Shown piece after piece: positions 34,703 through 42,610 of a stretch of 64,000 bases of DNA (position 1 is its first letter; every line of letters starts with the position of its first letter). The stretch spans positions 62,001-126,000 of the forward strand of contig JBFMAX010000007.1 of NCBI GenBank assembly GCA_040755395.1, given 5' to 3'. Below the pieces are notes generated by a model, which did not search any database, was not told the origin of the DNA, and saw only the letters and a list, made by a program, of their open reading frames with translations. Source of the stretch: Nitrospirota bacterium (lineage in GTDB: Bacteria > Nitrospirota > Nitrospiria > Nitrospirales > Nitrospiraceae). The position numbers and the translations under genes were made by a program.

Positions 34703-34945
34703 ATGAATGGCTCAGAGTCTCAGTCCCGACAGACCCCTGAAGGCGTTCCGCTTGAAGAGCCATCGCGCGGCATGTGGCTGGGCGGAGAGGCGCATGTGGG
34801 TTCGCTCTTTTCTTCTCCCGGGCGTCGGCGGTCCCTGGCGTTTCCCGACGGGCTGGGCCCGCTTGCTCTCGCCACTGTGTTCATCGCGGGTCTTGCGCTC
34901 GGCGTCAGCCTGACCGCGCTGCACCCTTGCTCCTCAAAGCGCTAG
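34703..34945 (+). CDS. Small membrane protein, 3' end formed by an inserted repeat
   Basis: 80 residues. Polar Ser/Gln/Arg-rich N-terminal half, then one hydrophobic segment near residues 52-70 (LALATVFIAGLALGVSLTAL) and a short HPCSSKR tail. The stop codon TAG (34943-34945) lies inside the left terminal repeat of the MITE-like element, so the original C-terminus may have been longer. Last gene of the TetR operon, 77 bases after tetR. Function unknown. Confidence 0.5.
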   Translation: MNGSESQSRQTPEGVPLEEPSRGMWLGGEAHVGSLFSSPGRRRSLAFPDGLGPLALATVFIAGLALGVSLTALHPCSSKR

Positions 34946-35128
34946 CCCGCATTATTCACGAGGATTCGTGACGAAACCGCGCAGACGCGTCGTGAGACGG
35001 GCAAGCGCAGCCACGAGGGAGGGAAGCGTACTTGAAACAGTACGTTGACCGACTGAGTGGCGAGCACGCCCGTCGCAACAGCGTATCCGCGGTTGCAGTA
35101 GAAGCCTTCGTGAATAATGCGGGCTAGC
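34941..35128. mobile_element. MITE-like element, 188 bp with perfect 21-bp terminal inverted repeats
   Basis: 34941-34961 (GCTAGCCCGCATTATTCACGA) is the exact reverse complement of 35108-35128. The interior of about 146 bases has no gene. GCTAGC at each end is itself a palindrome, so a CTAG or GCTAGC target duplication with a shorter 15-17-bp repeat is an equally valid reading. Size and structure match non-autonomous insertion elements mobilised by a transposase elsewhere. Confidence 0.75.
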
Positions 35129-35178
35129 ATGCGGAGCCGTGGGCGTGGGATTGCCCCCGCCCCCAGCCGAATCCGCAT
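35129..35178. repeat. Nested GC-rich hairpin beside the MITE-like element
   Basis: ATGCGGA (35129-35135) pairs with TCCGCAT (35172-35178) and encloses GTGGGCGTGGG opposed by CCCCCGCCCCC. It abuts the right end of the element. It could be a bidirectional terminator for the operon on the left and the small minus-strand genes on the right. Confidence 0.5.
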
Positions 35179-35252
35179 AACCCGGGCATGCGATGGAAAA
35201 GGCTGATCGTGCGCAGATAGGCTGTGACGCGTCCGTCGAGGCCGACGGTTTG

Positions 35253-35405
35253 TTACTCGGCTCTTCTCCTGCGCCGTTCACACCAGCGAACCGGTCGTGT
35301 GACGGTAGAGCAGGCCGCCAGAAGACAAATCACGGTCAAAAATACCACGCTGATCATCAGGAAGAATCCGGCTCTCAGATCCTGCAGCGATATGGCTGTC
35401 ATCAT
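35253..35405 (-). CDS. 50-residue single-pass membrane peptide
   Basis: Starts at a double ATG (MMTAISLQDLRAG) with GAGGT about five bases upstream. A hydrophobic segment FFLMISVVFLTVICLLAAC spans residues about 14-32, followed by STVTRPVRWCERRRRRAE, a strongly basic tail predicting an N-out/C-in anchor. It lies 27 bases downstream of the small zinc-ribbon gene on the same strand. Too short for similarity reasoning; coding is supported by the orderly TM plus positive-inside tail. Confidence 0.45.
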   Translation of the reverse strand: MMTAISLQDLRAGFFLMISVVFLTVICLLAACSTVTRPVRWCERRRRRAE

Positions 35406-35432
35406 CCCGACCTCATCGCGTTGAAGAACGTC

Positions 35433-35630
35433 TCAACAACTCTTCCAGCCGCACACGCAGCTCCATGGAGCTTGGGGATCGTCTTTGCGGAGCCAACGGC
35501 CGCATTCGGGACAGTGTCTTGTCCAGACCTGGCGGGGAGCTGGACAGATGAGGGCGAATCCCTCCGGAATCCGGCGTCGCTGTGGAAGGCGCGTCCCCAT
35601 CTGCACGCTCCCCATCGATTTCGTGGGCAT
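35433..35630 (-). CDS. Small zinc-ribbon protein
   Basis: 65 residues or fewer; starts at residues 1, 6 or 11 are possible, and GGGGAGCG precedes the third. The C-terminal half carries CPECGRWLRKDDPQAPWSC followed by CGWKSC, a compact two-knuckle zinc ribbon, which is unlikely to arise by chance in an unused frame. It probably shares a transcript with the membrane peptide downstream. The plus-strand frame covering the same DNA (35193-35909) has no recognisable content. Confidence 0.5.
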   Translation of the reverse strand: MPTKSMGSVQMGTRLPQRRRIPEGFALICPAPRQVWTRHCPECGRWLRKDDPQAPWSCVCGWKSC

Positions 35631-35905
35631 CAGCGGCCTGTTCGGCGGCCGGGCACGTCAGCTTCGTGCGAGGGTATGAGGAACCGTTTCATCGCTGGTC
35701 TTGCCAGGGCCGAAGCTAGCCGATCGCCAAAGGACAAATCTACTCCACGAAGGAGGGGAACATATCCTTTTGAGGGAGGACTCAGGCATGGGTGCATAAC
35801 GGGAGCGGGTTCAGCAATCCGACATGCCGATGAGGACAATTCCTTCGCTCCACCGGCTTTGTCTTCGCTCGCACATCCAGGAGCCGTCCTGAATTTTGCC
35901 AGCGT

Positions 35906-36448
35906 CTAAAACTGGTTCGCAGCCAGCACCAGAGGACGATCGGCTTCGATCTTGGTCAGCAGTTCGTCAAGGGCTTTTTGCAAGGCCCGGTTGATCGGAT
36001 CCCGATCTGAGGCGGTCGTCCATCGCGCGAACGAGCCGGCGGCCTGCGTTTCGACCGCATAAGAGGCAATGACGGTGTTCTTGGCGGACGAGAGCGCGGC
36101 CTCCAATCGCAGGATGTACAGATATCTGTCCCGTGATCGCATCGTGAGGGCCGCCTTGATCGACAACGTCAGATCAGCCCGGTCCGTTCCCACGCTGCGG
36201 AAGCTGCGCCGCTTCTCGATGTAGGTGATCACCCCTTGCCGGAAATCCCGCCAGGTCCATTCCAACAGCCCGATCCCAGGCATGTGGTCCGCGCCTTCCA
36301 GGGCAAATCCCGTGACGTCGACCTTCAACGAAAGCGGAATCGGGTCGCCCTCAACGGTCCCGGGCTCCGGCGTCACGTGGATGGTGTGGAGACAGCCGCA
36401 GAGGCCGAGCGACAGCCAGGCGAAAAGAAGGGGGAGAATCGCGCGCAT
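35906..36448 (-). CDS. Lipoprotein of unknown function
   Basis: 180 residues. Signal peptide with lipobox LCGC at about residues 16-19, so the mature protein is lipid-anchored. The rest alternates predicted strands and helices: PIPLSLKVDVTGFALEG, FRQGVITYIEKRRSFRSVG, ADLTLSIKAALTM, reminiscent of periplasmic YajG-like or LPS-assembly-type lipoproteins, but no firm match. Downstream of a second lipoprotein gene on the same strand (48-base gap). Confidence 0.75.
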   Translation of the reverse strand: MRAILPLLFAWLSLGLCGCLHTIHVTPEPGTVEGDPIPLSLKVDVTGFALEGADHMPGIGLLEWTWRDFRQGVITYIEKRRSFRSVGTDRADLTLSIKAALTMRSRDRYLYILRLEAALSSAKNTVIASYAVETQAAGSFARWTTASDRDPINRALQKALDELLTKIEADRPLVLAANQF

Positions 36449-36496
36449 CGGTGTGTCAGGCGGTCCGATCAGTCCAGCCGGCCGCGGCGGTCATTG

Positions 36497-36976
36497 TCAT
36501 GGCTGTGCGGCCGATGGGCTCATGATGTCCAGGTCGCGGAGCGCTCTGGCGGCCTGTTCTCGGTAGGTTCGTTCAGTCGATCCGGTATAGGTGTCGACGA
36601 CCCGCTGATAGGCCGCACGCGCCTGGTCGTAGCGTTTTTTGATGGCGAAGTACTGTCCAAGGGCCAGCCAGTTCTGGGCGGCCGTCTCGTTAGCGGTCTT
36701 GACAAGCGCCCACTCGCGGGTCATCCGATTAACTCCCGGTTGCTGCGTTCGGCTCCGGATCGTCTCTCCCAGTTGGCTTGCCAGCGTTTCAATCTGTTCG
36801 TTCTCGTGGATCGCAGCCTCAACGCGGTCGGCCTTCAAGTGGGTGTAAAACGCTTCCACGTGAGCTTTGATCTGGTCGGTGCGCGCCTGATACGGGTCGT
36901 GCGCGCAGCCGGCGAGGATGAAGCAGGCGGTAAGCCACCAGGCGGAGGGGCATAAACGGGAATTCGAGCGTCTCAT
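36497..36976 (-). CDS. Helical (TPR-like) lipoprotein
   Basis: 159 residues from the ATG of MRRSNSRLCPSAWWLTACF; lipobox LAGC near residue 23. The mature part is all-helical, ending in WLALGQYFAIKKRYDQARAAYQRVVDTYTGSTERTYREQAARALRDLD, which reads as about one and a half tetratricopeptide repeats. First gene of the lipoprotein pair; divergent from the exported protein at 37145. Confidence 0.75.
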   Translation of the reverse strand: MRRSNSRLCPSAWWLTACFILAGCAHDPYQARTDQIKAHVEAFYTHLKADRVEAAIHENEQIETLASQLGETIRSRTQQPGVNRMTREWALVKTANETAAQNWLALGQYFAIKKRYDQARAAYQRVVDTYTGSTERTYREQAARALRDLDIMSPSAAQP

Positions 36977-37144
36977 AGAGGGTCCTTTCCGGTCGTCGGC
37001 CCTTGGCCGTGGCGCGTTCGGCCACGGTGGATGTGCTTCGCGCATCCTACTCGATTCGCATGCCTGAAGGCGAGTACCTGGACCCATCTGGACCTTTTCC
37101 CTCCGTTCTGCTTTACTCCTGGAGCATCGAAACGACTATGATCT

Positions 37145-37564
37145 ATGAAACGGTTTCTCCTGCTCGGATCGGCCGGCGTGGCGTGGTGGTGGATCGTCCT
37201 GTCCATCGCATGTGCGGTCCAGTCGCTCGCGGCTTCTCCGGTGCCTATTGATGTCGTGCTCGGGGATCTCGACGCGTTTCATCTCCGCAAGGTGACCGTG
37301 CAGGGCGTCGTGCGGGACTTTCATGCCCTCCCTCCCTATCTGGGGCGAACGGGCCCGGTCTTCGATGCCTGCATCTTCATGCTGGATGACGGCACCGCCG
37401 CCATCCCTGTCCATGTGGTTCACGGCTGCCCGCGTGCGGATTTACCGGTGTTGAACGGAAAGGAGGCCGAGATTCAGGCCACGCTGGAGGTGACGATCAT
37501 CAAAGGGCGCGACCGCTGGACATCCTATGCCCTCGCTGCGGAGATCAAACACCTCGGACGCTGA
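37145..37564 (+). CDS. Small exported OB-fold-like protein
   Basis: 139 residues with an N-terminal signal/TM (residues 5-28, ending near SLAASP). The mature part has short strands: HLRKVTVQGVVRDFHAL, FDACIFMLDDGTAAIPVHVVHG and KEAEIQATLEVTIIKG, in the order of a small OB fold such as those that bind nucleic acid or cofactors in periplasmic proteins. Two Cys (FDACIF and HGCPRA) could pair. No specific family recognised. Confidence 0.65.
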   Translation: MKRFLLLGSAGVAWWWIVLSIACAVQSLAASPVPIDVVLGDLDAFHLRKVTVQGVVRDFHALPPYLGRTGPVFDACIFMLDDGTAAIPVHVVHGCPRADLPVLNGKEAEIQATLEVTIIKGRDRWTSYALAAEIKHLGR

Positions 37565-37608
37565 CGTGAGTCCCGGTGGAGGGAGTTCTTCAAACCGGGG
37601 GGCGTGTA

Positions 37609-38553
37609 TCAAGGAGCCAGCACAGGCAGCACAACGTGCACGTCAAGATAAGGATCGGCGGCGTCTTCGGGGAAGGGCGGAAAGGGATGCGCATCGATGA
37701 CCGCCAACATGGCGGATTCGTCGATCCGCGGGTCTTCAGAGCTCCGTTCCAGTTGGATCAATTGGGCTTCGCCGTTGGCAAACAGCCGGAACCGAACCGC
37801 CGGATTGCGTCGCGCCCGTGACGGCAGTTGAGCGGACATCCTCTCCCGCAGGCTCACGCCGATGAGATCGTTCACTCGTTTCCAATACGCGTGGCTGCCA
37901 TTCAGCGGAGACGGGCGCACAAGATTTTCTTCTCGTACACTTTCTTGTGCGAGCGCGGTCTGAGCCGTCGGCTCGCCGCGAAATCCCGCAGGGCGACCGT
38001 GAGGCCGCGTCGGGACTGATTCGGATGGCGGCCCGGCAAGCGACACGCTACCGGTGGTCGGGGCGCCCAAGGTCACATACACCGTTCGTTTCCCGATATG
38101 GGTTAATTCCATTCCCCTTATGCGCGCGATCATGACGGATACGGGAATCGCTTTCGGCGGCTCGCCTATGGCGCCGGGCGGGGCCACCTCAACCTCCACA
38201 GTGGTCGACAAGTCGCCCGACTGTGCGTCCGGTACGAGCGGATAGAGGCGTTTGGGAAGAGATGGGCCTTCGACGATCGCCACCAAGCTTTCCGGTTGCG
38301 TCGGTGATCCCCCGCTGACGTGAAGAAAAAGAGTCAGGCTGCTTCCCGTCGGCAGAGATCCTCTGGCGTCCGGAGCTTGGATCTCGATTCGCCAGTGACT
38401 TGACGGCTGGGCGTAACCGTCCTGGGTCCAAGCTGAGACGATCCAGAGGGAGAGAAGGACACTTGTCGCGAATCTGAATGCAAGGATCCTGTACCGGTTT
38501 CTGAGAGGGCCCGATCCGGGACCGGCCGATCGTCGACCATCGAAAGGAAGCAT
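37609..38553 (-). CDS. TonB C-terminal-domain protein
   Basis: 314 residues from the ATG of MLPFDGRRS; starts further upstream in the open frame are possible and no good Shine-Dalgarno marks either. A hydrophobic segment at about residues 27-45 precedes a long periplasmic beta-rich region, and the last 90 residues are a TonB_C-like domain: RFRLFANGEAQLIQLERSSEDPRIDESAMLAVIDAHPFPPFP then a VHVVLPV strand. No ExbB/ExbD or receptor gene lies nearby, and the typical Pro-rich TonB spacer is weak. Confidence 0.75.
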   Translation of the reverse strand: MLPFDGRRSAGPGSGPLRNRYRILAFRFATSVLLSLWIVSAWTQDGYAQPSSHWRIEIQAPDARGSLPTGSSLTLFLHVSGGSPTQPESLVAIVEGPSLPKRLYPLVPDAQSGDLSTTVEVEVAPPGAIGEPPKAIPVSVMIARIRGMELTHIGKRTVYVTLGAPTTGSVSLAGPPSESVPTRPHGRPAGFRGEPTAQTALAQESVREENLVRPSPLNGSHAYWKRVNDLIGVSLRERMSAQLPSRARRNPAVRFRLFANGEAQLIQLERSSEDPRIDESAMLAVIDAHPFPPFPEDAADPYLDVHVVLPVLAP

Positions 38554-38660
38554 CACGGCGCGCAGTCTGAACGAAATGGCGGGCGGGGTCAAGCAGGATA
38601 ATGGGCGCCGAATCATTTCCTGCGTGATTTCCAGCCTCAGGGTGCGGTAAAGAACAAGCT

Positions 38661-39128
38661 GTGGCGAAGCGAAGAGAGACACAGCGGTCGCCGGGTTTGA
38701 TGGCTGGCGGAGAACCACATGCCCCGACGGGGATGGTGTCTGGCTTGGCGTTCATCTTCGCCGTCGGAGCGGGAACCTGCTTGGCCGGGTGCTCGGGGCC
38801 ACTGCCTGCGCCGGGGCCGGCAGCTGTTCAGAAGACCACCGGGGACTTGCGCACAACCGAGTCGCTTTCCTCGCAGAAGCTGAAAGGCGAGGCGCCCACG
38901 ACCGCGACGCCGTCGGTCATCGAAGCGGAGGAGTTTCGGCTCATCGACAAAGAAGGCAAGGTCCGCGGACTGTTGCGGGTCGATGAAACCGGTACGTCCA
39001 GCCTGATTCTCTACGACAGCAAGGGGAAAGCCCGCGCAATCCTGCGTGTGCCCAAGGACGGCCCCTCGAGCCTGTCATTCCTCGACGAACACGGCAACGC
39101 CCCTTCGACCCGGCATTCCTTGCCCTAA
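38661..39128 (+). CDS. Probable lipoprotein of unknown function
   Basis: 155 residues if GTG at 38661 is used, which gives a basic N-region; ATGs at 38700 and 38733 are alternatives. Hydrophobic stretch followed by lipobox LAGC near residue 40. The mature part has a polar linker and two near-repeats, EFRLIDKEGKVRGLLRVDETGTSSLILYD and KGKARAILRVPKDGPSSLSFLDEHG, a pattern seen in small bacterial proteins with a repeated 'DxxGKxRAxL' strand motif. Function unknown. Confidence 0.65.
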   Translation: MAKRRETQRSPGLMAGGEPHAPTGMVSGLAFIFAVGAGTCLAGCSGPLPAPGPAAVQKTTGDLRTTESLSSQKLKGEAPTTATPSVIEAEEFRLIDKEGKVRGLLRVDETGTSSLILYDSKGKARAILRVPKDGPSSLSFLDEHGNAPSTRHSLP

Positions 39129-39161
39129 GTGCGAGGGACGGGACGTGATGCTCCGATAGGA

Positions 39162-40424
39162 TTACGGTCGGTCCCGGCGTCGGCCCTTTCTGAATTCCTC
39201 CGATCGACCCGGCCATGTGACGTTGTGGCCGGCAACGTGTTCTCGCTGGAGAGGCCTGCTGGCCGGACGGGGATGGGGTCCGGCGGCGCTCCCTTCAGCT
39301 CGAGGAACCGGTTGTCCCAAGAGGTGTTCAATCGCCCGGATGTGCCGGGTATCCTCGATTGTGACGAAGCTTGTCGCGCGCCCGATCGCCTTCATCCGGC
39401 CGGTGCGCCCGATCCGGTGCACATAGTCTTCCGGCGTGTGGGGCAGGTCGTAATTGATGACATGGCCGATATGGGCCACGTCCAGACCGCGGGCTGCGAT
39501 GTCGGTCGCGACGAGAATCCGATACCGTCCGCGACGGAACCCTTCCAAGGCTGTGCGGCGTTGGGACAACCGGCGATCCCCATGCAGCACGGCCACTTGA
39601 TGGCCGACTTGTTCCAAGGTACGCCCCAAGCGATCGGCGCGATGTTTGGTCCTGGTAAAGACCAAGACGGATTCGTCTTGGTCTTTGAGCAAGGACAGAA
39701 GGAGCGGCGTCTTCTCTTCGGGCGTCGTGTGGTGCAGCGTTTGCGCCACGCCCGCGGCCGGGGTCGCCGACCTGGCGACCATCACACGCTCCGGGGTTCT
39801 CAGGGACATTCGCGCGAGATCACTCAGGTCACCGGGCATGGTGGCGGAAAACAGCAGGCTTTGCCGCTGCTCCGGCAGCGCATCGAGAATCTGGTTCAAC
39901 TGCGGCGCAAATCCCATATCGAGCATCCGATCCGCTTCGTCCAGTACCACGATCTGGAGATGCGAGAGCTGGACCGTCCCGTTCCACAGGTGGTCCAACA
40001 GCCGGCCGGGCGTCGCCACGAGAATATCGGGGAGCTGGCGCAGACCGCGCACCTGGGCCTGCATGTCGCTGCCGCCGACGATGGGAGCGGCGAAAATCCG
40101 GCTGGACCGGCCGAGCCGATCCGAGGTCGCCTGAATCTGAAAGGCCAGTTCCCGGGTCGGCGCCAAGATCAAGCCGCGTGGGTGGCCCTTGGGCCCGTCG
40201 GCCAGCCGCGCGATCATCGGCACGACAAACGCCGCGGTCTTTCCTGTGCCGGTTTGCGCGCAGCCCAACACGTCTCGCCCCCGCAACGCCGGCGGAATGG
40301 CCCGCGCCTGGATCGGAGTCGGTTCGGTCAAGCCCGCGCTGCGCAGGTCCCGCAGGAGCGGGGCAGGCAACCCGAGGGCATCAAAGGTAAGCGGAGGAGA
40401 AGGAAGCTGAGCAGAGGTGGACAT
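39162..40424 (-). CDS. DEAD-box RNA helicase (RhlE-like)
   Basis: 420 residues with all superfamily 2 motifs: Q motif PTPIQARAIPPAL, AQTGTGKT (I), APTRELAFQ (Ia), TPGRLLDHL (Ib), VLDEADRMLD (II, D-E-A-D), SAT (III), then VLVFTRTKHRAD (IV), ATDIAARGLD (V) and HRIGRTGRM (VI). The C-terminal tail is short and basic. RhlE-type helicases help ribosome assembly and RNA turnover. ATG at 40424. Confidence 0.94.
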   Translation of the reverse strand: MSTSAQLPSPPLTFDALGLPAPLLRDLRSAGLTEPTPIQARAIPPALRGRDVLGCAQTGTGKTAAFVVPMIARLADGPKGHPRGLILAPTRELAFQIQATSDRLGRSSRIFAAPIVGGSDMQAQVRGLRQLPDILVATPGRLLDHLWNGTVQLSHLQIVVLDEADRMLDMGFAPQLNQILDALPEQRQSLLFSATMPGDLSDLARMSLRTPERVMVARSATPAAGVAQTLHHTTPEEKTPLLLSLLKDQDESVLVFTRTKHRADRLGRTLEQVGHQVAVLHGDRRLSQRRTALEGFRRGRYRILVATDIAARGLDVAHIGHVINYDLPHTPEDYVHRIGRTGRMKAIGRATSFVTIEDTRHIRAIEHLLGQPVPRAEGSAAGPHPRPASRPLQREHVAGHNVTWPGRSEEFRKGRRRDRP

Positions 40425-40629
40425 AGAAGTATCCTTTTCTGGTTGGATCGCATGAGCACGGGATCAGAAAATCGAGGGAAGCAGAACCGGAAGGGAATCC
40501 GCTCCGGAGAGGATCTGAGCGCGATGCGATCGCGGGGTCCGGAATCTTGAAGGCGTCACGAGCGCCGGACCGTTTCGACCATGACGAAGCCTACCCTACA
40601 GGAGAATCGTCCCCATGTCAAATGCTTCG

Positions 40630-40734
40630 CTATGTCAGCCGTGCAAGGGGGCATGATTGGCTGAGCTGCCAGACGTTATACATGACGATCCCGGCCACGG
40701 CGGCACCCATGATAATGAACAAGCCGACCGGCAC
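40630..40734 (-). CDS. Possible 34-residue membrane peptide
   Basis: Starts with GTG and reads MPVGLFIIMGAAVAGIVMYN, then VWQLSQSCPLARLT. About 22 residues form a credible transmembrane helix. There is no clear Shine-Dalgarno and the in-frame start is uncertain, so this is only a candidate. Confidence 0.25.
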   Translation of the reverse strand: MPVGLFIIMGAAVAGIVMYNVWQLSQSCPLARLT

Positions 40735-40857
40735 GCTCTCTTGAGCGGTTCGCCGGATGCCGATTCCGCGTGACGGTCTGAGGGGAGCCGGATACGCAGC
40801 GCTGGGTGACAGGAGGTTTCTCGCCTATCCGGCTCACTCCATGCGCGATTCTCGTCC

Positions 40858-40886
40858 TTGACACGGTTTCTCTATAGGCCTAGCCT
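40858..40886 (+). promoter_or_regulatory. Possible promoter of the PilZ gene
   Basis: -35 TTGACA (40858-40863), 17-base spacer, weak -10 TAGCCT (40881-40886). Confidence 0.35.
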
Positions 40887-41003
40887 TGCCGTGTTCGGGT
40901 TTCTCTGTTTGGGTACTGACTTCCGCAACACCGGCCTGGCTTGCCATTCTTCGATGAGGACAAGGTCGGCTGAACGTTGCTGACGGTCGGGTTACGGCGC
41001 AAG

Positions 41004-41324
41004 ATGCTCATGGGCGAACGAGAGAATCCCCGTTTCGACGTGCAATGGCCGGTGTCCTTTTCCGGGCCGGGTGTGGCCGGAGGCGGATTGGTCTCCTGTG
41101 TTTCGGTCAGCGGGTGCACCGTTGTCAGTGAGGAACCCGTGACACCGGGGACGTTCCTCTCGTTACATATCCATTTGCCTGAGCAGTATGTGCCGCTCGC
41201 GATCGATGTGGCCGAGGTCCGTTGGGCGACGGGCACGGAATTCGGCGTGGAGTTCAGAACCCTGCGCGCGCAGGAACAAGAGCGGCTGCGCCGCGTCGTG
41301 GATGTACTCGGACGATCCCATTAG
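41004..41324 (+). CDS. PilZ-domain protein
   Basis: 106 residues from ATG at 41004 (ATG at 41010 equally possible). ENPRFDVQWPVSFSG supplies a reduced Arg box, SCVSVSGCTVVS holds S-x-x-G with Cys-Val before the Ser instead of the usual Asp/Asn, and VAEVRWATGTEFGVEFRTL is the closing strand pair shared with the other PilZ proteins here. c-di-GMP binding is therefore uncertain. Next downstream is msrA. Confidence 0.8.
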   Translation: MLMGERENPRFDVQWPVSFSGPGVAGGGLVSCVSVSGCTVVSEEPVTPGTFLSLHIHLPEQYVPLAIDVAEVRWATGTEFGVEFRTLRAQEQERLRRVVDVLGRSH

Positions 41325-41405
41325 CGGCGTGGCCGGTTCTCGGAAAAGGCTTGGAGGCTCGTCGTAAGACTCGATCCGAGCGGCCGACATGTTTCGGAGG
41401 TGAGA

Positions 41406-41963
41406 ATGGTTGACGGACCGGTTGGGTCAGGAATGGAAATCGCCACGCTGGCCGGTGGATGTTTTTGGTGTCTGGAAGCGGTGTACGACCAACTGAAAGG
41501 CGTCGCGTCGGTCGAGTCCGGCTACATCGGGGGAAGCGTGTCGAATCCCACCTACGAGGCGGTATGCACGGGCCGCACCGGCCATGCCGAGGCGGTGCAG
41601 ATCACGTTTGACCCACAGGTCGTGCCGTATCGCGACCTGCTCGAGATCTTCTTCGCCGTTCACGATCCGACCACGCTCAACCGCCAGGGTAACGATGTCG
41701 GCACGCAATACCGGTCCGCGATCTTCTACCATTCACCTGATCAGAAAGCGATCGCCGAAGACGTGATCGCGACGCTGACCAAAGAGAAGGTGTTCGATCG
41801 TCCCGTCGTCACCGAGGTCGTGCCGGCCTCGACCTTTTACATAGCCGAGGCCTACCATCAGGAGTATTTCGTCCGCAACCCGTTGCAAGGCTATTGTCAG
41901 TACGTGATCGGGCCGAAGGTCGCCAAGTTCCGCCGGCAGTTCGCCGCCAAGCTGAAAGGGTAA
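41406..41963 (+). CDS. msrA: Peptide methionine sulfoxide reductase A
   Basis: 185 residues; ATG at 41406 follows GGAGGTGAGA. The catalytic motif is [11 protein letters not shown], with the nucleophile Cys near residue 19. [27 protein letters not shown] and YHSPDQ are diagnostic, and a further Cys in LQGYCQYVI near residue 163 is the probable resolving residue. The enzyme reduces methionine-S-sulfoxide with thioredoxin. No signal peptide, so cytosolic. Confidence 0.96.
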   Translation: MVDGPVGSGMEIATLAGGCFWCLEAVYDQLKGVASVESGYIGGSVSNPTYEAVCTGRTGHAEAVQITFDPQVVPYRDLLEIFFAVHDPTTLNRQGNDVGTQYRSAIFYHSPDQKAIAEDVIATLTKEKVFDRPVVTEVVPASTFYIAEAYHQEYFVRNPLQGYCQYVIGPKVAKFRRQFAAKLKG

Positions 41964-41992
41964 TACATCGCTCGGCGCGCGCCTCAGGTCGC

Positions 41993-42418
41993 CTATCGGG
42001 CAAACAATTCGACCATGCTGTCCTTAAGGTCGCTTAACAAGTCGGGCTTCTGAAACACCTGCTGAGGCTTGACGACGATTTCCGCTTGCGGCGGACAGAA
42101 GGGGAATTCGAGTTTGGTCTTGCCCTGCACCTGGGCGCGGATCGTGCCGTCCGACGGACGGCGCAGAACCACCAGGGGATCGCGCGGTTCGATCACGCAT
42201 GAACGGGCGTAACCTGCCTGCCGATAGGGAGCCGGGTCCGCCAGCTCGACCTTGTGCCGACCGTTGGCGAAGACGGTGTCGCCTTCCCGGATGGGACCTT
42301 CGGGCGCGATCGAATAGAGGATGAACGGCACGATAAGCATGATCGCGACGGCAAGGCCGATCGACCACAACGGTGGCCAGGATCGGTCCGTTTGTCCGGT
42401 TTGGCTGGGGGAAGTCAT
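41993..42418 (-). CDS. Single-pass membrane protein of unknown function
   Basis: 141 residues from the ATG of MTSPSQTGQ. One TM at about residues 20-40 (LAVAIMLIVPFILYSIAP) with a short cytoplasmic N-terminus. The extracytoplasmic part has three Cys (YARSCVIEPRD, FPFCPPQ) and short strands, then KPQQVFQKPDLLSDLKDSMVELFAR. No family recognised. Convergent with msrA. Confidence 0.65.
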   Translation of the reverse strand: MTSPSQTGQTDRSWPPLWSIGLAVAIMLIVPFILYSIAPEGPIREGDTVFANGRHKVELADPAPYRQAGYARSCVIEPRDPLVVLRRPSDGTIRAQVQGKTKLEFPFCPPQAEIVVKPQQVFQKPDLLSDLKDSMVELFAR

Positions 42419-42610
42419 ATGCCGAGAAGCTTGCCACACCCACCCATGGTCCTGCCAGGCCTGTCGAAGACGTGGGAGGGGCTGGACTTTCTCCGAGTGA
42501 GAGAGGTACATTTTCGCCCGCCGGGCCCCATGAGAGCCCGAGCAGGTTCGATTGTGCGCCTATGTTCTCCGGCGTTTGCTGATCGGCCAGCTTGCAGAAA
42601 GGAGGATTGC

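Larger units (their letters stand above)
40425..41003. other. Intergenic region with one weak small ORF and a promoter
   Basis: 579 bases without a sizeable gene. It holds a possible 34-residue membrane peptide on the minus strand (40630-40734), a promoter for the PilZ gene (40858-40886) and a GCGATGCGATCGCGG stretch near 40520. Nothing else stands out. Confidence 0.5.

Noticed and set aside
35193-35909. 238-codon plus-strand frame near the MITE-like element
   Set aside because: No Shine-Dalgarno, low-complexity His/Pro/Ser composition and no domain; a minus-strand zinc ribbon in the same DNA is more credible.
39129-40550. 473-codon plus-strand frame opposite the DEAD-box helicase
   Set aside because: All helicase motifs are on the minus strand in order; the plus frame is a shadow.
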